Below, piece by piece: positions 8,584 to 17,047 of a stretch of 64,000 bases of DNA. Numbering within the stretch: position 1 is the first letter of the stretch; each line of letters starts with the position of its first letter. Made by a program: the position numbers and the translations under genes. The DNA is taken from NCBI GenBank assembly GCA_021732785.1, contig JAKFUG010000007.1:62001-126000 (forward strand), in the 5' to 3' direction. Under the pieces are notes generated by a model that ran no database searches, was not told the origin of the DNA, and saw nothing but the letters and a program-made list of their open reading frames with translations. This stretch comes from Planctomycetaceae bacterium (GTDB lineage: Bacteria > Planctomycetota > Planctomycetia > Planctomycetales > Planctomycetaceae).

Positions 8584-9129
8584 ATGAGTCTGAAACCCCT
8601 TACCGGCCTGTTGACAGCCGCGGTCGTGGCCCTCGCGGCAACATCGGCTTCGGCCCAGAATGTATTTGACCCCACAAGCTGGTTCGCGCCGCCGCAACGC
8701 CCCTATTATGGACCGAACTGTCGGCCGACCCCGGCTTATCGGACGGGCTATCCGAGCTATGCCGGTCCCGTCGGCTATGGAAACGACTACCGTGGCAATT
8801 ACGGCAATGCTGGAAACTGTCCGGACGGAATCTGTGGCCCCTCGAACTATGGATCGAGCGGCTATCGTGGCAACGGCGGAAATTGTGGCAATGGACCATG
8901 CCGCCCGCGGTATTACGCTCCCGTGGCCCCACAGCCGTACAACGGTTATCCGACTCCGGCGCCGGCCCCGATCGGATGGAACAACAACCCCGGAGTGAGC
9001 CCAGCACCACGGATGCCGTATTATGATCGCAGTATCACGCCGACGAATGACTACGATGACTGGAACGTCAGCCAATTTCCAGGTTCTGGCCGGAACTACG
9101 CTCCGAACAATAGCCCGTTCTATCCGTAG
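8584..9129 (+). CDS. Secreted Gly/Asn/Pro/Tyr-rich protein
   Basis: A 181-residue protein with a signal peptide ending at 'ATSASA' (about residue 23). The mature part is low-complexity and rich in Gly, Asn, Pro and Tyr, with repeats of the form GYGNDYRGNYGNAGNC and GYRGNGGNCGNG and several cysteines in paired spacing (NCPDGICG, NCGNGPCR). It has no recognisable fold and may be a surface or matrix-associated structural protein. The ribosome-binding site AGAAGGAACGG carries two GGA cores, so CsrA control is conceivable. A strong terminator follows 56 bases after the stop. Function unknown. Confidence 0.75.
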   Translation: MSLKPLTGLLTAAVVALAATSASAQNVFDPTSWFAPPQRPYYGPNCRPTPAYRTGYPSYAGPVGYGNDYRGNYGNAGNCPDGICGPSNYGSSGYRGNGGNCGNGPCRPRYYAPVAPQPYNGYPTPAPAPIGWNNNPGVSPAPRMPYYDRSITPTNDYDDWNVSQFPGSGRNYAPNNSPFYP

Positions 9130-9185
9130 TTCCGGAACGTGTGCCCGAGTCCGAGCGGCACACCCTTCGTCAGCGACCATCAATA

Positions 9186-9220
9186 CGGGAGGGCGAACCA
9201 TCGCCCTCCCGGTGGTTTTT
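9186..9220 (+). terminator. Rho-independent terminator between convergent genes
   Basis: A perfect 11-bp stem (9186-9196 with 9201-9211) and a four-base ACCA loop are followed by GTGG and TTTTT (9216-9220). It ends the transcript of the Gly/Asn-rich protein gene. The T tract touches the stop codon of the convergent gene ending at 9219, so the hairpin may also serve the opposite strand, although there it lacks a T run. Confidence 0.85.
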
Positions 9221-12200
9221 ACTGCGACGGCTTGTCGGGCAACGATTGCAGATACAGCCAGACCGCATCGAATTGCTGGCGGGCCTCGCCGTCGTAGATG
9301 TGGTTCACCTTGGTGATGCGACCGTCCGTGACGAACTTCGGCATGCGCGTGCCGATGTCGTACCGCGGCGGATCGAGCACGAAGCGGCGGTAGAAATCGT
9401 ACCGCACCCGCTGTTTCACCGCGAGGAAATCAATCCCGCGCGCTAACTGCGACTGCGCATCGCCCGCGGCGAGTTGCCCGCCGATGCCGTGACACTGCCG
9501 GCAATCGAGCCCGCCTTGCGTGAGCGTCAACTTGCGGCCGGTCTCCAGTACGTCCTCGGTGACCTTGATTGTAGGCGCATCGTGCTGCGTCGCCGCCACC
9601 CCATGTTGTGCGGCCAGCCCGTGCGCAATCGTTTCGGCATAAAACGGAAACGCCGGCATCCGCGCTTTCAGCCACGTCCGTTGCGATTCCTTCACCTTGC
9701 CGCCGATGATGTCCGCAATCGCTCGTTCATGCAATTTTTCTCCGGCAAACGTGAGATTCGGCAACGTCTCCGGCGGCAACCCGCGGTCCGATTCTTCCGC
9801 GATGATTTCACCGCGGGGACTGATGATATTGTCGCGATGATGGCATGCGGTGCAGCGCAGACGTTGTATGGACCGTTCCGCGTCTTCAGCCGCTGACGGA
9901 TAAAACTGGTGGCGGAGGTCTTCGCGGAGAGACACGAACTTCTGTAACGCGGCGCGATCACTGTCAGAGAGTGCGAACCACGGCGACGATCCATCCCCAC
10001 GCGTCTCGGCAAGACAACCTGCGGTAGTGGATTTGATGGCGACGGCCTCAATCGCGTTCTTTTTGTCGTCGGGATTCAGTCCGGTATGACAGGCCGCACA
10101 GCGCAGATTCGCGATGTGCTTTTCTCCCGCCGTGCGATCTGCGCGGCCGAGTTCGGGAACTTCGTGCAACTTACCAACCGACTTGGCACGAATGACGTCC
10201 GCGAGCGATTGGGCTTCGTCGTCGGTCAACCGAAACTGCGGCATGCGGATCGCCGGGAAGTGTCGCGAAGGTTCTTTCAGAAACGCCGTCAGCGCGGCGG
10301 GCTGGTACTTTTCCCGCGTGAAATACAATGAAATTCGGGTGTGGGCATCGGTTTCGCCGGGGGCTGTCCAGCGGTGACAGGCGATGCAACCGAGGTCTTC
10401 AAACTTTGCAATGGCCGCCTCGCTGGCTTCACCTGTTGTAGGCGTGTTGGTCGCCATGGCTCCACAGAGAAACGCGGTCACATCCGCTGCGGCTTGGCGT
10501 CCTTCCGGAGTATCGGCGAAGAGCGCGGGCATCGTGCTGTCTTCGCGCTGCTGATGGGGATTCATCAGCCGATGAAGCACCGCTTCCGGTCGCAGCCGCT
10601 GGCCGAGGTCGCGCAGGTCGGCCGCGGCTTGTCCCTGCATGATCGCCGGAGCCGTATGGCAACGACCGCAGCGATGATCTTCAAACAGGTGCCGCATTTT
10701 CCGCCATTTGTCCGGGATATCCTGTCCGCCAAAGAAGGGGTCGTGCCACAACACCGTCGGCGGCACGGGTTCTTCCGCAAACGTGTTGCTGCGCCAGAAG
10801 AGCCGCCCCGAAGCGGAACCGTCGTTCGTACTTGTGAGATCGAGTCGAATCTGAAAATGGCCGCGGCCCAACGAAACCGGTGTAGTCCATCCCCTCTCGT
10901 TGAAGGCCAGCACTTTGTCATTCAGCCAGAAGCGGAACACCCGCCCACCTTCGACACGGAATTGATACGTACCTTTGTCCGGTATCTGAATGAGTCCATC
11001 CAGTTCTGCTTGCCAGTGACCGGGGACGATGCGTTGTGCCGGCGATTCATCAGTAGCGACCTGCCAGGCCGCCAGCCGCGACACCGCGACATCGTGCGGA
11101 TTGGAATCCGGTAGGAACCGCGTGACATGGAACTGCAGTCCGAGGCGAATGCGTTCGCGCACGTCAGGGGTTAATCGCCCCTCGGTGAGTTGATGGACCC
11201 GCGTCGGCCCGTGGTAATCGTCTTCACGAACTTTGTTGATGGTGGGATACAGCGCGAGTGTCGCCGTGCGGTCTTGCGCGTCGACCACTTCCCCTGTGAG
11301 CGCATATTGCATCGACGGCTGAAGTTGATCGACCATCAGGAACAGTGTTTTGCGGTCGTGATGCAACGTCGCCGAAAGGACTTCCACGTCTTCGCGGCCG
11401 ACCACGCCTTTCTTCACATCGCGGTATTCTTCCGAACCATATTCCGCGCCGTAACGGTAAGCCCAGCGCTGCACGCGATACCGCGCCGCGTCTTCAACGG
11501 CCTTCGCGTTGAGCGGCTGCGAGAACGTCAGCGCGATCCCGTTGCGGTACGACTTCATTGCCACCGGAGTGAGGACCGGTTGGCCGGTGTAGCGGACGCG
11601 TTGCAGGCAGCCATCGTTCACCGCGGATGAGACCCAACCTTTCAGACCGCTGACGTAGAGTTGCCCGTCGCGCGGGCTGAAGCGGCCGCGCATCACGCCG
11701 GAGTCGAACGCCAGCGGCCATTCCATCGCCGCGCCTTGCGCGACACCGTCGACCACTTCCCGCAGCACCGGCAGCATCGTGCATTGGCCGAACGAGAAGT
11801 GCAGCATCAACCCCGAGAGCGGCCCCCAGTTTTTCGTATCGGCCCAACATTGCCCGCCGCAGGAATTGTCCAACCGCCGCGGCAACCAGCACAACGGCGG
11901 ATCGTAACCGAGCGGCCGTTTGTCGGTGATTTTCGGGCCTTTGTAGCCGTAGTGATCGCCGGGGTGGACTTCAAAAATCGCGGACGCCGGGGTCCATTCT
12001 CCTTCCTGCGGAGCAACGGTGATCATGTCGCTGCCACCGACACCAAGGCCATTGGGATTGCGCAGGCCGGTCGCAATCGATTCCATTTGGCGACCATCCG
12101 GACTGATGCGGATCACCCCCTGATTGGCATGCGCGAGATACCAGTTCCCTTTCGAATCGCGTTCGAGACACGTCACATAATCGTGCCCGCCCGGCGAGGT

Positions 12201-14921
12201 CTCGTACCGATTGCAGAAGCACTCATACACATCGGCAGCATGGTCGCCATTGGTGTCGACGAGCCGCGTGATCTGATCGCGTCCCAGCACGTAGACGTGA
12301 TCCTCAACGACCTTCAAACCGAGCGGTTGGAATAGCCCCGTGGCGTAACGCTTCCAGACCAGTTTCGACAGCGTATCATCAACTCCGGACACGCGCCACA
12401 CATCGCCATGCGCGGTGCAGAGCGCGATGTCGCCGTTCACAAAAAAGTCGTGGCCGCCGACGAACAGCAACGCTTTGTACGGGTTATCGACGGGGAGCGT
12501 GAGGGTGTCGATGACATAACCGGCGTTGTCGGCACCGCGCACGCCTTGGGTGATGATCTCTTCCGGCCAGAGGGTCGCCGCGGGTTGAATCCAAATTGCA
12601 GGATCTTCGATTGATCGCTGGGCCCGCAGCGCGGCAAACAACGCGGGCTTTTGCGGCGCGTGAGCAATGCCGAGCCGGACTTCAACGGTCTGCGTGGTCC
12701 TGGACGCGCTGAATCGGATGTTGATGGCACCTTCGGGAGTAATATCCCAGCGGGCGTTGTTTCCACCGAACAGCACGGCGGCGAGGGTCTGCTCGCCCCG
12801 TTCGCAAACGAGCAGGCTCTGGCCGTCGTGCTGTTCGATCCGCGGATTCGTGCCGAGGTGTCCCCAATGCAGCAAGAGGTCGGTGGGAGTCGCCCCGATC
12901 TCGATGTGCCGCCGAAAGAGGCCGACATGGTCAACCCGCAGGAAGTCCGGGCGTTCGCGGATCGGAATGTCATCAATGGTGTATGCCACGGCTAACTTCG
13001 GGCCGCGTTGATACAACGCCTTGTATTGCAGCCGCGCGGCTTCGGCGCTGCCGGGGATTGACCAGCCCGGCTGATTCTTCACGGCGAAGGTGAGGTCGCC
13101 ATCCAGTTTTGGAGCGGCAATCAATCCATAGCGGGCGGGATCGAACTTGAGGAACCCGCCGGTCCACGCGGCCCGCCATTGCAAGAGTTCCGTGTCGAAA
13201 CAGACGGTGGCTTCCTGCTGTGGGCCGACGCGCATCGATAACGCTTTTCGCACCGGCGGGAGTTGATGCAGAAACAGATTGCTCGCCAGAAATGGGCCGA
13301 CGTTGGTTTCATTCCAGCGGCCGTCAACCGAATCATTTTCGGTCCAATCAAACCCCACGGCGTCTTTTCCCCAATGGCTGCCGGGTTCCTTCGCGGGTTT
13401 CGCGGACACCTTCGGCAACGCTTTTTCGTCATCCAACGACCAGAGTTGAATCGTCTGTTCATCTTTATTAAGCGGGCCCGTGGGAATCATGGTGATTTCC
13501 CGCACACCTTTGGACAGCCGCACGTCATCAATCAAGCCGCCGCAACCGATTTCGCGGCCGACGAGTTCGCCGATCGCCAAGCCGCCGGGTTGCGATGGGC
13601 GGTCGGTCCGGCGCTCGATTTTCTGGTCGGCGACGGGCTTGCCATCGACGAACAATCGCACCCGCGTCGGTTCGTAGATCATGGCGAGGGCGTGCCATTG
13701 GTCGTCGCAAATGTTCGCAGCGCTGTTGACGTGGTCCGGCTGATGCCCCGGCAGATAGACCGTGAGATTCCCGGTCCCCGCCATCGAGAACAACTCCCAA
13801 TGCGTTCCCGACGATTTGAGCTCGTTCGCAACGAGAATGTTGTACGGCCCGCGATCGGCGAGTTTCGCCCAGAGTTCGAGTGTCAGCGGCGCTTCCCGAA
13901 ACGCGGGTTGGCCATCGAGATGGACGCCGCCATTGCGGGCTTCAAGCGCTTTTCCAAACTTGCCGGGCACGAGTCGCGCCTCACCGGGCGGCTTGGGCGG
14001 GGTGAAGGTGCGATACTTCGGCAATGGTCCCGCAGGCTTTCCGCTCAGTTGTGGCAGCAGCCATGCGAGACCGTCGAGGTTATCGCTCAGCCGCGCTTCC
14101 GCGTCATCCTGCGTGTGGCCGAGGATGCCAATCGGTCCACGATAACCGCTGTCTTTCACCACCTTCAACAAGGGGAGATCGAGCGATCCCGTTCCCAGCG
14201 GCATGATTTTCTGCCCGATCTGATCGCCCTTGGGAATCATGCCATTGAGATTGAGTGCGAGCAGATGCGGCAGCATTTGTTTGAGCAACGTCGGGAACCG
14301 GTCGACGTGGTCGTGGCCATGATGCTGGTTGTAGACGATGCCAACATTGGGCATTTTCAGCGCGGCGATGATCGCGAGTTGATTCTCCGGTTCGCCGAAC
14401 CAGCCGCCGTGGTTGTAGAGCGCGACCTTGCAACCGATTTCCGCTGCGGCTTCGGCAATGGGCCGCAGACGTTGCACTTCAACGTCGATCCGTTGTTGCT
14501 GTTCGTCGGCATTGGCCGTTGGTCCACCACCGCCGGTCACCCATAATTGAGTGCGTACCTTGTGATCCTGCAAAGCGGCAAGCAGGGTGCGCGCTTCGTC
14601 GTTCATCGCCGTGGGGAACCACAATCCGGTGAGTTCGATCTGATGCTGCTTCAACAGATCGAGTTCTTCGCCAAACGTGGGCAAATGCTCGGCGCGCCAG
14701 TCGTAGGCGTACTTTTTGAAGCCGAGCCTGGCGAGCATCTCGACGCGCTCTTTTGGCCCGCGCTTCTTCGCATCGAACGGCACGATGCACCACGCGACGA
14801 GATTGTCCGCTTGAAACGGTTCTATGACCGGCGCGGAAGGTTCCGCAGCGGGCAATGCCGCCAGGCACGCCATTCCACCGATCCAGACCGCGAATCCGGT
14901 CCGCAACAAACGCCGCCGCAT
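9219..14921 (-). CDS. Giant secreted multidomain multi-haem protein (TIM barrel, LamG, propeller, PA14, cytochrome c)
   Basis: A 1900-residue exported protein. ATG 14921 is preferred to the upstream frame opening at 14996 because it gives a signal peptide ('MRRRLLRTGFAVWIGGMACL') and a GGAG upstream. Reading along it: a sugar-isomerase-like TIM barrel (about 35-290, with 'ALYNHGGWFGEPENQ' and 'NLNGMIPKGDQIG'); a LamG/concanavalin-like domain (about 320-490, 'LWAKLADRGPYNILVANE'); a PVC-type region I cannot name (about 500-790); a propeller resembling PQQ/sorbosone-dehydrogenase proteins ('TGLRNPNGLGVGG'); Ig-like and PA14-like regions (about 1230-1430); and a C-terminal part with five CxxCH haem sites (CGRCH, CIACH, CAACH, CTACH, CRQCH). 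It probably binds and oxidises a sugar or polysaccharide and passes electrons to the haems; the substrate is unknown. Confidence 0.88.
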   Translation of the reverse strand: MRRRLLRTGFAVWIGGMACLAALPAAEPSAPVIEPFQADNLVAWCIVPFDAKKRGPKERVEMLARLGFKKYAYDWRAEHLPTFGEELDLLKQHQIELTGLWFPTAMNDEARTLLAALQDHKVRTQLWVTGGGGPTANADEQQQRIDVEVQRLRPIAEAAAEIGCKVALYNHGGWFGEPENQLAIIAALKMPNVGIVYNQHHGHDHVDRFPTLLKQMLPHLLALNLNGMIPKGDQIGQKIMPLGTGSLDLPLLKVVKDSGYRGPIGILGHTQDDAEARLSDNLDGLAWLLPQLSGKPAGPLPKYRTFTPPKPPGEARLVPGKFGKALEARNGGVHLDGQPAFREAPLTLELWAKLADRGPYNILVANELKSSGTHWELFSMAGTGNLTVYLPGHQPDHVNSAANICDDQWHALAMIYEPTRVRLFVDGKPVADQKIERRTDRPSQPGGLAIGELVGREIGCGGLIDDVRLSKGVREITMIPTGPLNKDEQTIQLWSLDDEKALPKVSAKPAKEPGSHWGKDAVGFDWTENDSVDGRWNETNVGPFLASNLFLHQLPPVRKALSMRVGPQQEATVCFDTELLQWRAAWTGGFLKFDPARYGLIAAPKLDGDLTFAVKNQPGWSIPGSAEAARLQYKALYQRGPKLAVAYTIDDIPIRERPDFLRVDHVGLFRRHIEIGATPTDLLLHWGHLGTNPRIEQHDGQSLLVCERGEQTLAAVLFGGNNARWDITPEGAINIRFSASRTTQTVEVRLGIAHAPQKPALFAALRAQRSIEDPAIWIQPAATLWPEEIITQGVRGADNAGYVIDTLTLPVDNPYKALLFVGGHDFFVNGDIALCTAHGDVWRVSGVDDTLSKLVWKRYATGLFQPLGLKVVEDHVYVLGRDQITRLVDTNGDHAADVYECFCNRYETSPGGHDYVTCLERDSKGNWYLAHANQGVIRISPDGRQMESIATGLRNPNGLGVGGSDMITVAPQEGEWTPASAIFEVHPGDHYGYKGPKITDKRPLGYDPPLCWLPRRLDNSCGGQCWADTKNWGPLSGLMLHFSFGQCTMLPVLREVVDGVAQGAAMEWPLAFDSGVMRGRFSPRDGQLYVSGLKGWVSSAVNDGCLQRVRYTGQPVLTPVAMKSYRNGIALTFSQPLNAKAVEDAARYRVQRWAYRYGAEYGSEEYRDVKKGVVGREDVEVLSATLHHDRKTLFLMVDQLQPSMQYALTGEVVDAQDRTATLALYPTINKVREDDYHGPTRVHQLTEGRLTPDVRERIRLGLQFHVTRFLPDSNPHDVAVSRLAAWQVATDESPAQRIVPGHWQAELDGLIQIPDKGTYQFRVEGGRVFRFWLNDKVLAFNERGWTTPVSLGRGHFQIRLDLTSTNDGSASGRLFWRSNTFAEEPVPPTVLWHDPFFGGQDIPDKWRKMRHLFEDHRCGRCHTAPAIMQGQAAADLRDLGQRLRPEAVLHRLMNPHQQREDSTMPALFADTPEGRQAAADVTAFLCGAMATNTPTTGEASEAAIAKFEDLGCIACHRWTAPGETDAHTRISLYFTREKYQPAALTAFLKEPSRHFPAIRMPQFRLTDDEAQSLADVIRAKSVGKLHEVPELGRADRTAGEKHIANLRCAACHTGLNPDDKKNAIEAVAIKSTTAGCLAETRGDGSSPWFALSDSDRAALQKFVSLREDLRHQFYPSAAEDAERSIQRLRCTACHHRDNIISPRGEIIAEESDRGLPPETLPNLTFAGEKLHERAIADIIGGKVKESQRTWLKARMPAFPFYAETIAHGLAAQHGVAATQHDAPTIKVTEDVLETGRKLTLTQGGLDCRQCHGIGGQLAAGDAQSQLARGIDFLAVKQRVRYDFYRRFVLDPPRYDIGTRMPKFVTDGRITKVNHIYDGEARQQFDAVWLYLQSLPDKPSQ

Positions 14922-14999
14922 GATGTCCGCTCCGCAAGATGTGACCACTGTGGATTCTGCGCCACAGTTGTAACATCCGCAGGCGGAAACTTGCACCCG

Positions 15000-15986
15000 T
15001 TAGCGCGGCGTGCGTGACGGCGTGGTTGCCGTTCGGTCGGGATCGGAAGAGAAGAAATCATCGTCCGCGGGCAGAGCCGGTGTGCGGGCCGGCGTCCGTG
15101 TGCGGGGCGGTTCCGTCCGACTCGGCAATGGTTCGAACCCGGGAAAGTCGTTGTCCTGCGGCAGCGGGACGGGCTTTGTGCGCGACCGCGGTGCCGTGGT
15201 CGATGGCGTGGTTGGTTCCAGTGAAGGGAACAAATCTTCGCTGAGATTTTTGGGCGCTGGTTCTGGCTGTGTTCGCAGCCGACCGCTGTTTCCCGCTGCC
15301 GTCCGTTTGGTCGGCACATCGCGCACATCATTCCGCACGGGGGGGACGTAACCGTCTTCGTCATCGAACCGCGTCGGCTTGGCGAGACCGGCTTTGCGGG
15401 CGATCGTCCGCGTGACCGACGTTTGAGGAATCAGGCGTTGGTTGACGAACGGCCAACCCTGATTGCGTTGATCCGGCGGCAACTGATCGTTGAGGTTCTG
15501 CACATACGGCCTGATCAACGCGTTGAGGGCATCGGGCAGAATCGGCGAAATGGTGTTCACCGTCCGGGCAGCAATCGTGCTGCTTTCCGATTTCAGAATG
15601 ATGTCCCGCGCTTGCGGCGAAACGGAGATCAGTCCAATCGTGATGACGATGGCAATCAAGCCCCCCTTCACCAGACCCAACAGGCCGCCGAGGTGCTTGT
15701 CGAATTCTGAAAGCTTCAATCGATCAAACGAATCCCGCAGCGACCGCATGAAAAGATAGACCGCCAGCGAAACCGCAGCGTAGATGGCGATCATCGCCCA
15801 CAGTTGATTGAGCGGCGGCTGCCCGAAATACGGGGCCGCGGTGATCGACATCGGATAAGCCACGACGTAGCCCAGCACCAGCGACACGATGGGGGCGATT
15901 TGCCAGATCATGCCGCGCCAGGCCCCTTGAATCATGGCCCCCACGACCACGATCAGCATGACAACGTCATAAATAGTGATGGACAT
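15000..15986 (-). CDS. CvpA-like membrane protein with long Pro/Arg/Thr-rich tail
   Basis: A 328-residue protein. The first about 170 residues form four membrane segments and match the CvpA/colicin-V-production family: 'YDVVMLIVVVGAMIQGAWRG' at the start, then 'FDKHLGGLLGLVKGGLIAIV'. The remaining about 150 residues are hydrophilic, rich in Pro, Arg, Thr and Asp, and probably disordered and cytoplasmic. CvpA proteins are linked to envelope integrity, but their molecular role is poorly defined. The tail is unusually long for the family (about 160-190 residues). The gene ends 78 bases before the start of the giant haem protein gene on the same strand and begins 26 bases after the YdjM-like gene, so the three may be co-transcribed. 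Confidence 0.85.
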   Translation of the reverse strand: MSITIYDVVMLIVVVGAMIQGAWRGMIWQIAPIVSLVLGYVVAYPMSITAAPYFGQPPLNQLWAMIAIYAAVSLAVYLFMRSLRDSFDRLKLSEFDKHLGGLLGLVKGGLIAIVITIGLISVSPQARDIILKSESSTIAARTVNTISPILPDALNALIRPYVQNLNDQLPPDQRNQGWPFVNQRLIPQTSVTRTIARKAGLAKPTRFDDEDGYVPPVRNDVRDVPTKRTAAGNSGRLRTQPEPAPKNLSEDLFPSLEPTTPSTTAPRSRTKPVPLPQDNDFPGFEPLPSRTEPPRTRTPARTPALPADDDFFSSDPDRTATTPSRTPR

Positions 15987-16012
15987 AAATGCCTTTCCCG
16001 GAAACTCGGGAG

Positions 16013-16837
16013 TTATCGCTGATCGGCGTCAAAGCGGCGTAATCGGGCCTGATAAGTCGGGCGACGAACGGTCGGCGTTAGCGCGGGGCCTTCGCCAAGA
16101 TGGATCAGTTCGGAATCGGTCGACGGAATGGACAACGGCGGGGGAACCGAATTTCGATGGCCCAAGTGTAATGATCGCTGGATGCGGGCGGTGATCGGCG
16201 CGTTCTCGATCGCTGATTCCTGAAACGTTGTCAGCCCAAGAAGGATCAAAGCGGCATAACAGAACGAATTCCCACCGGGCTTGGGGCCAAAAAATTTGAT
16301 CGCGGTGCCGAAGGAGGATTTGAGTCGCGGCCCTCCCGGCCCTAATTTGACGCTCCAGATTTCGTCCAGCAGCAAATGCGAGAAGAACCCGAGGGCCATA
16401 CCGGACGCCTTGAAGACGCGCGCCGTGGTGACCCCTTCATCGCACAACAGATACGTGATGAGATAGGCAATAGCCATCGCCGGAATGCTGTGAAACATGC
16501 CGCGATGGATCGTGAATTTGCGAAAGATCGCTCCGAGCCCGAAGCGAATGAGCAGATACAGCGGCGCCCCGAACAGAATCATGTGCTCGACATCGATGCC
16601 GATGTAGTGCAGCCGTTTGAACAACAGCATGGGCGCGACGGCGGCGGCGAAGTTCAGCGTCTCTCGCGCGGGAATACCGGAATCGCTGTCGAGGTCGGGC
16701 ATCATGCCACCCATCGAGCAGAGTGTCCCGCCGACGGCGCAAGTGCCCCAATCGAGTTGGTAGTGTTCGTGCCCCACCCAGGCCAAGCCGAAGCCCAGCA
16801 CAGAGCTGACCGTAATATGCGTCTGAAAGCCGGCCAT
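16013..16837 (-). CDS. YdjM-like membrane-bound metal-dependent hydrolase family protein
   Basis: A 274-residue protein matching the YdjM/DUF457 family of inner-membrane proteins annotated as metal-dependent hydrolases. The N-terminal 'FQTHITVSSVLGFGLAWVG' contains the early histidine, followed by 'GGMMPDLDSDSGIP' with acidic metal-ligand candidates, and 'IHRGMFHSIPAMAIAYL' with the His-x4-His pair typical of the family. Several hydrophobic segments follow. The C-terminal about 60 residues are polar and variable. It lies 26 bases upstream of the CvpA-like gene on the same strand. Enzymatic activity is not demonstrated for most members, so the substrate is left open. Confidence 0.85.
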   Translation of the reverse strand: MAGFQTHITVSSVLGFGLAWVGHEHYQLDWGTCAVGGTLCSMGGMMPDLDSDSGIPARETLNFAAAVAPMLLFKRLHYIGIDVEHMILFGAPLYLLIRFGLGAIFRKFTIHRGMFHSIPAMAIAYLITYLLCDEGVTTARVFKASGMALGFFSHLLLDEIWSVKLGPGGPRLKSSFGTAIKFFGPKPGGNSFCYAALILLGLTTFQESAIENAPITARIQRSLHLGHRNSVPPPLSIPSTDSELIHLGEGPALTPTVRRPTYQARLRRFDADQR

Positions 16838-17047
16838 TTTTGACTGCTTGGAGGTGCGAAGGGCCCCGTGCCCGAAAACTTGCAGTTGGCCCGCGGCGCG
16901 CGGCTGAAACCTTATGCCGAGAATGGGAATCGGTCAAGACGGAGTCGGCCTCCGGACAGAAACCGGGCTGGTCGAAATACCAGATGCGCATAGAATCGGC
17001 TCTTTCCGCCAGTCAGAGACCGCGGTGCGGTCGAGGAGCGAATCCGG

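Noticed and set aside
13263-14546. Open frame of 427 codons on the plus strand inside the giant haem protein gene
   Set aside because: Antisense to the TIM-barrel and LamG coding region; composition is typical of a shadow frame in GC-rich DNA.
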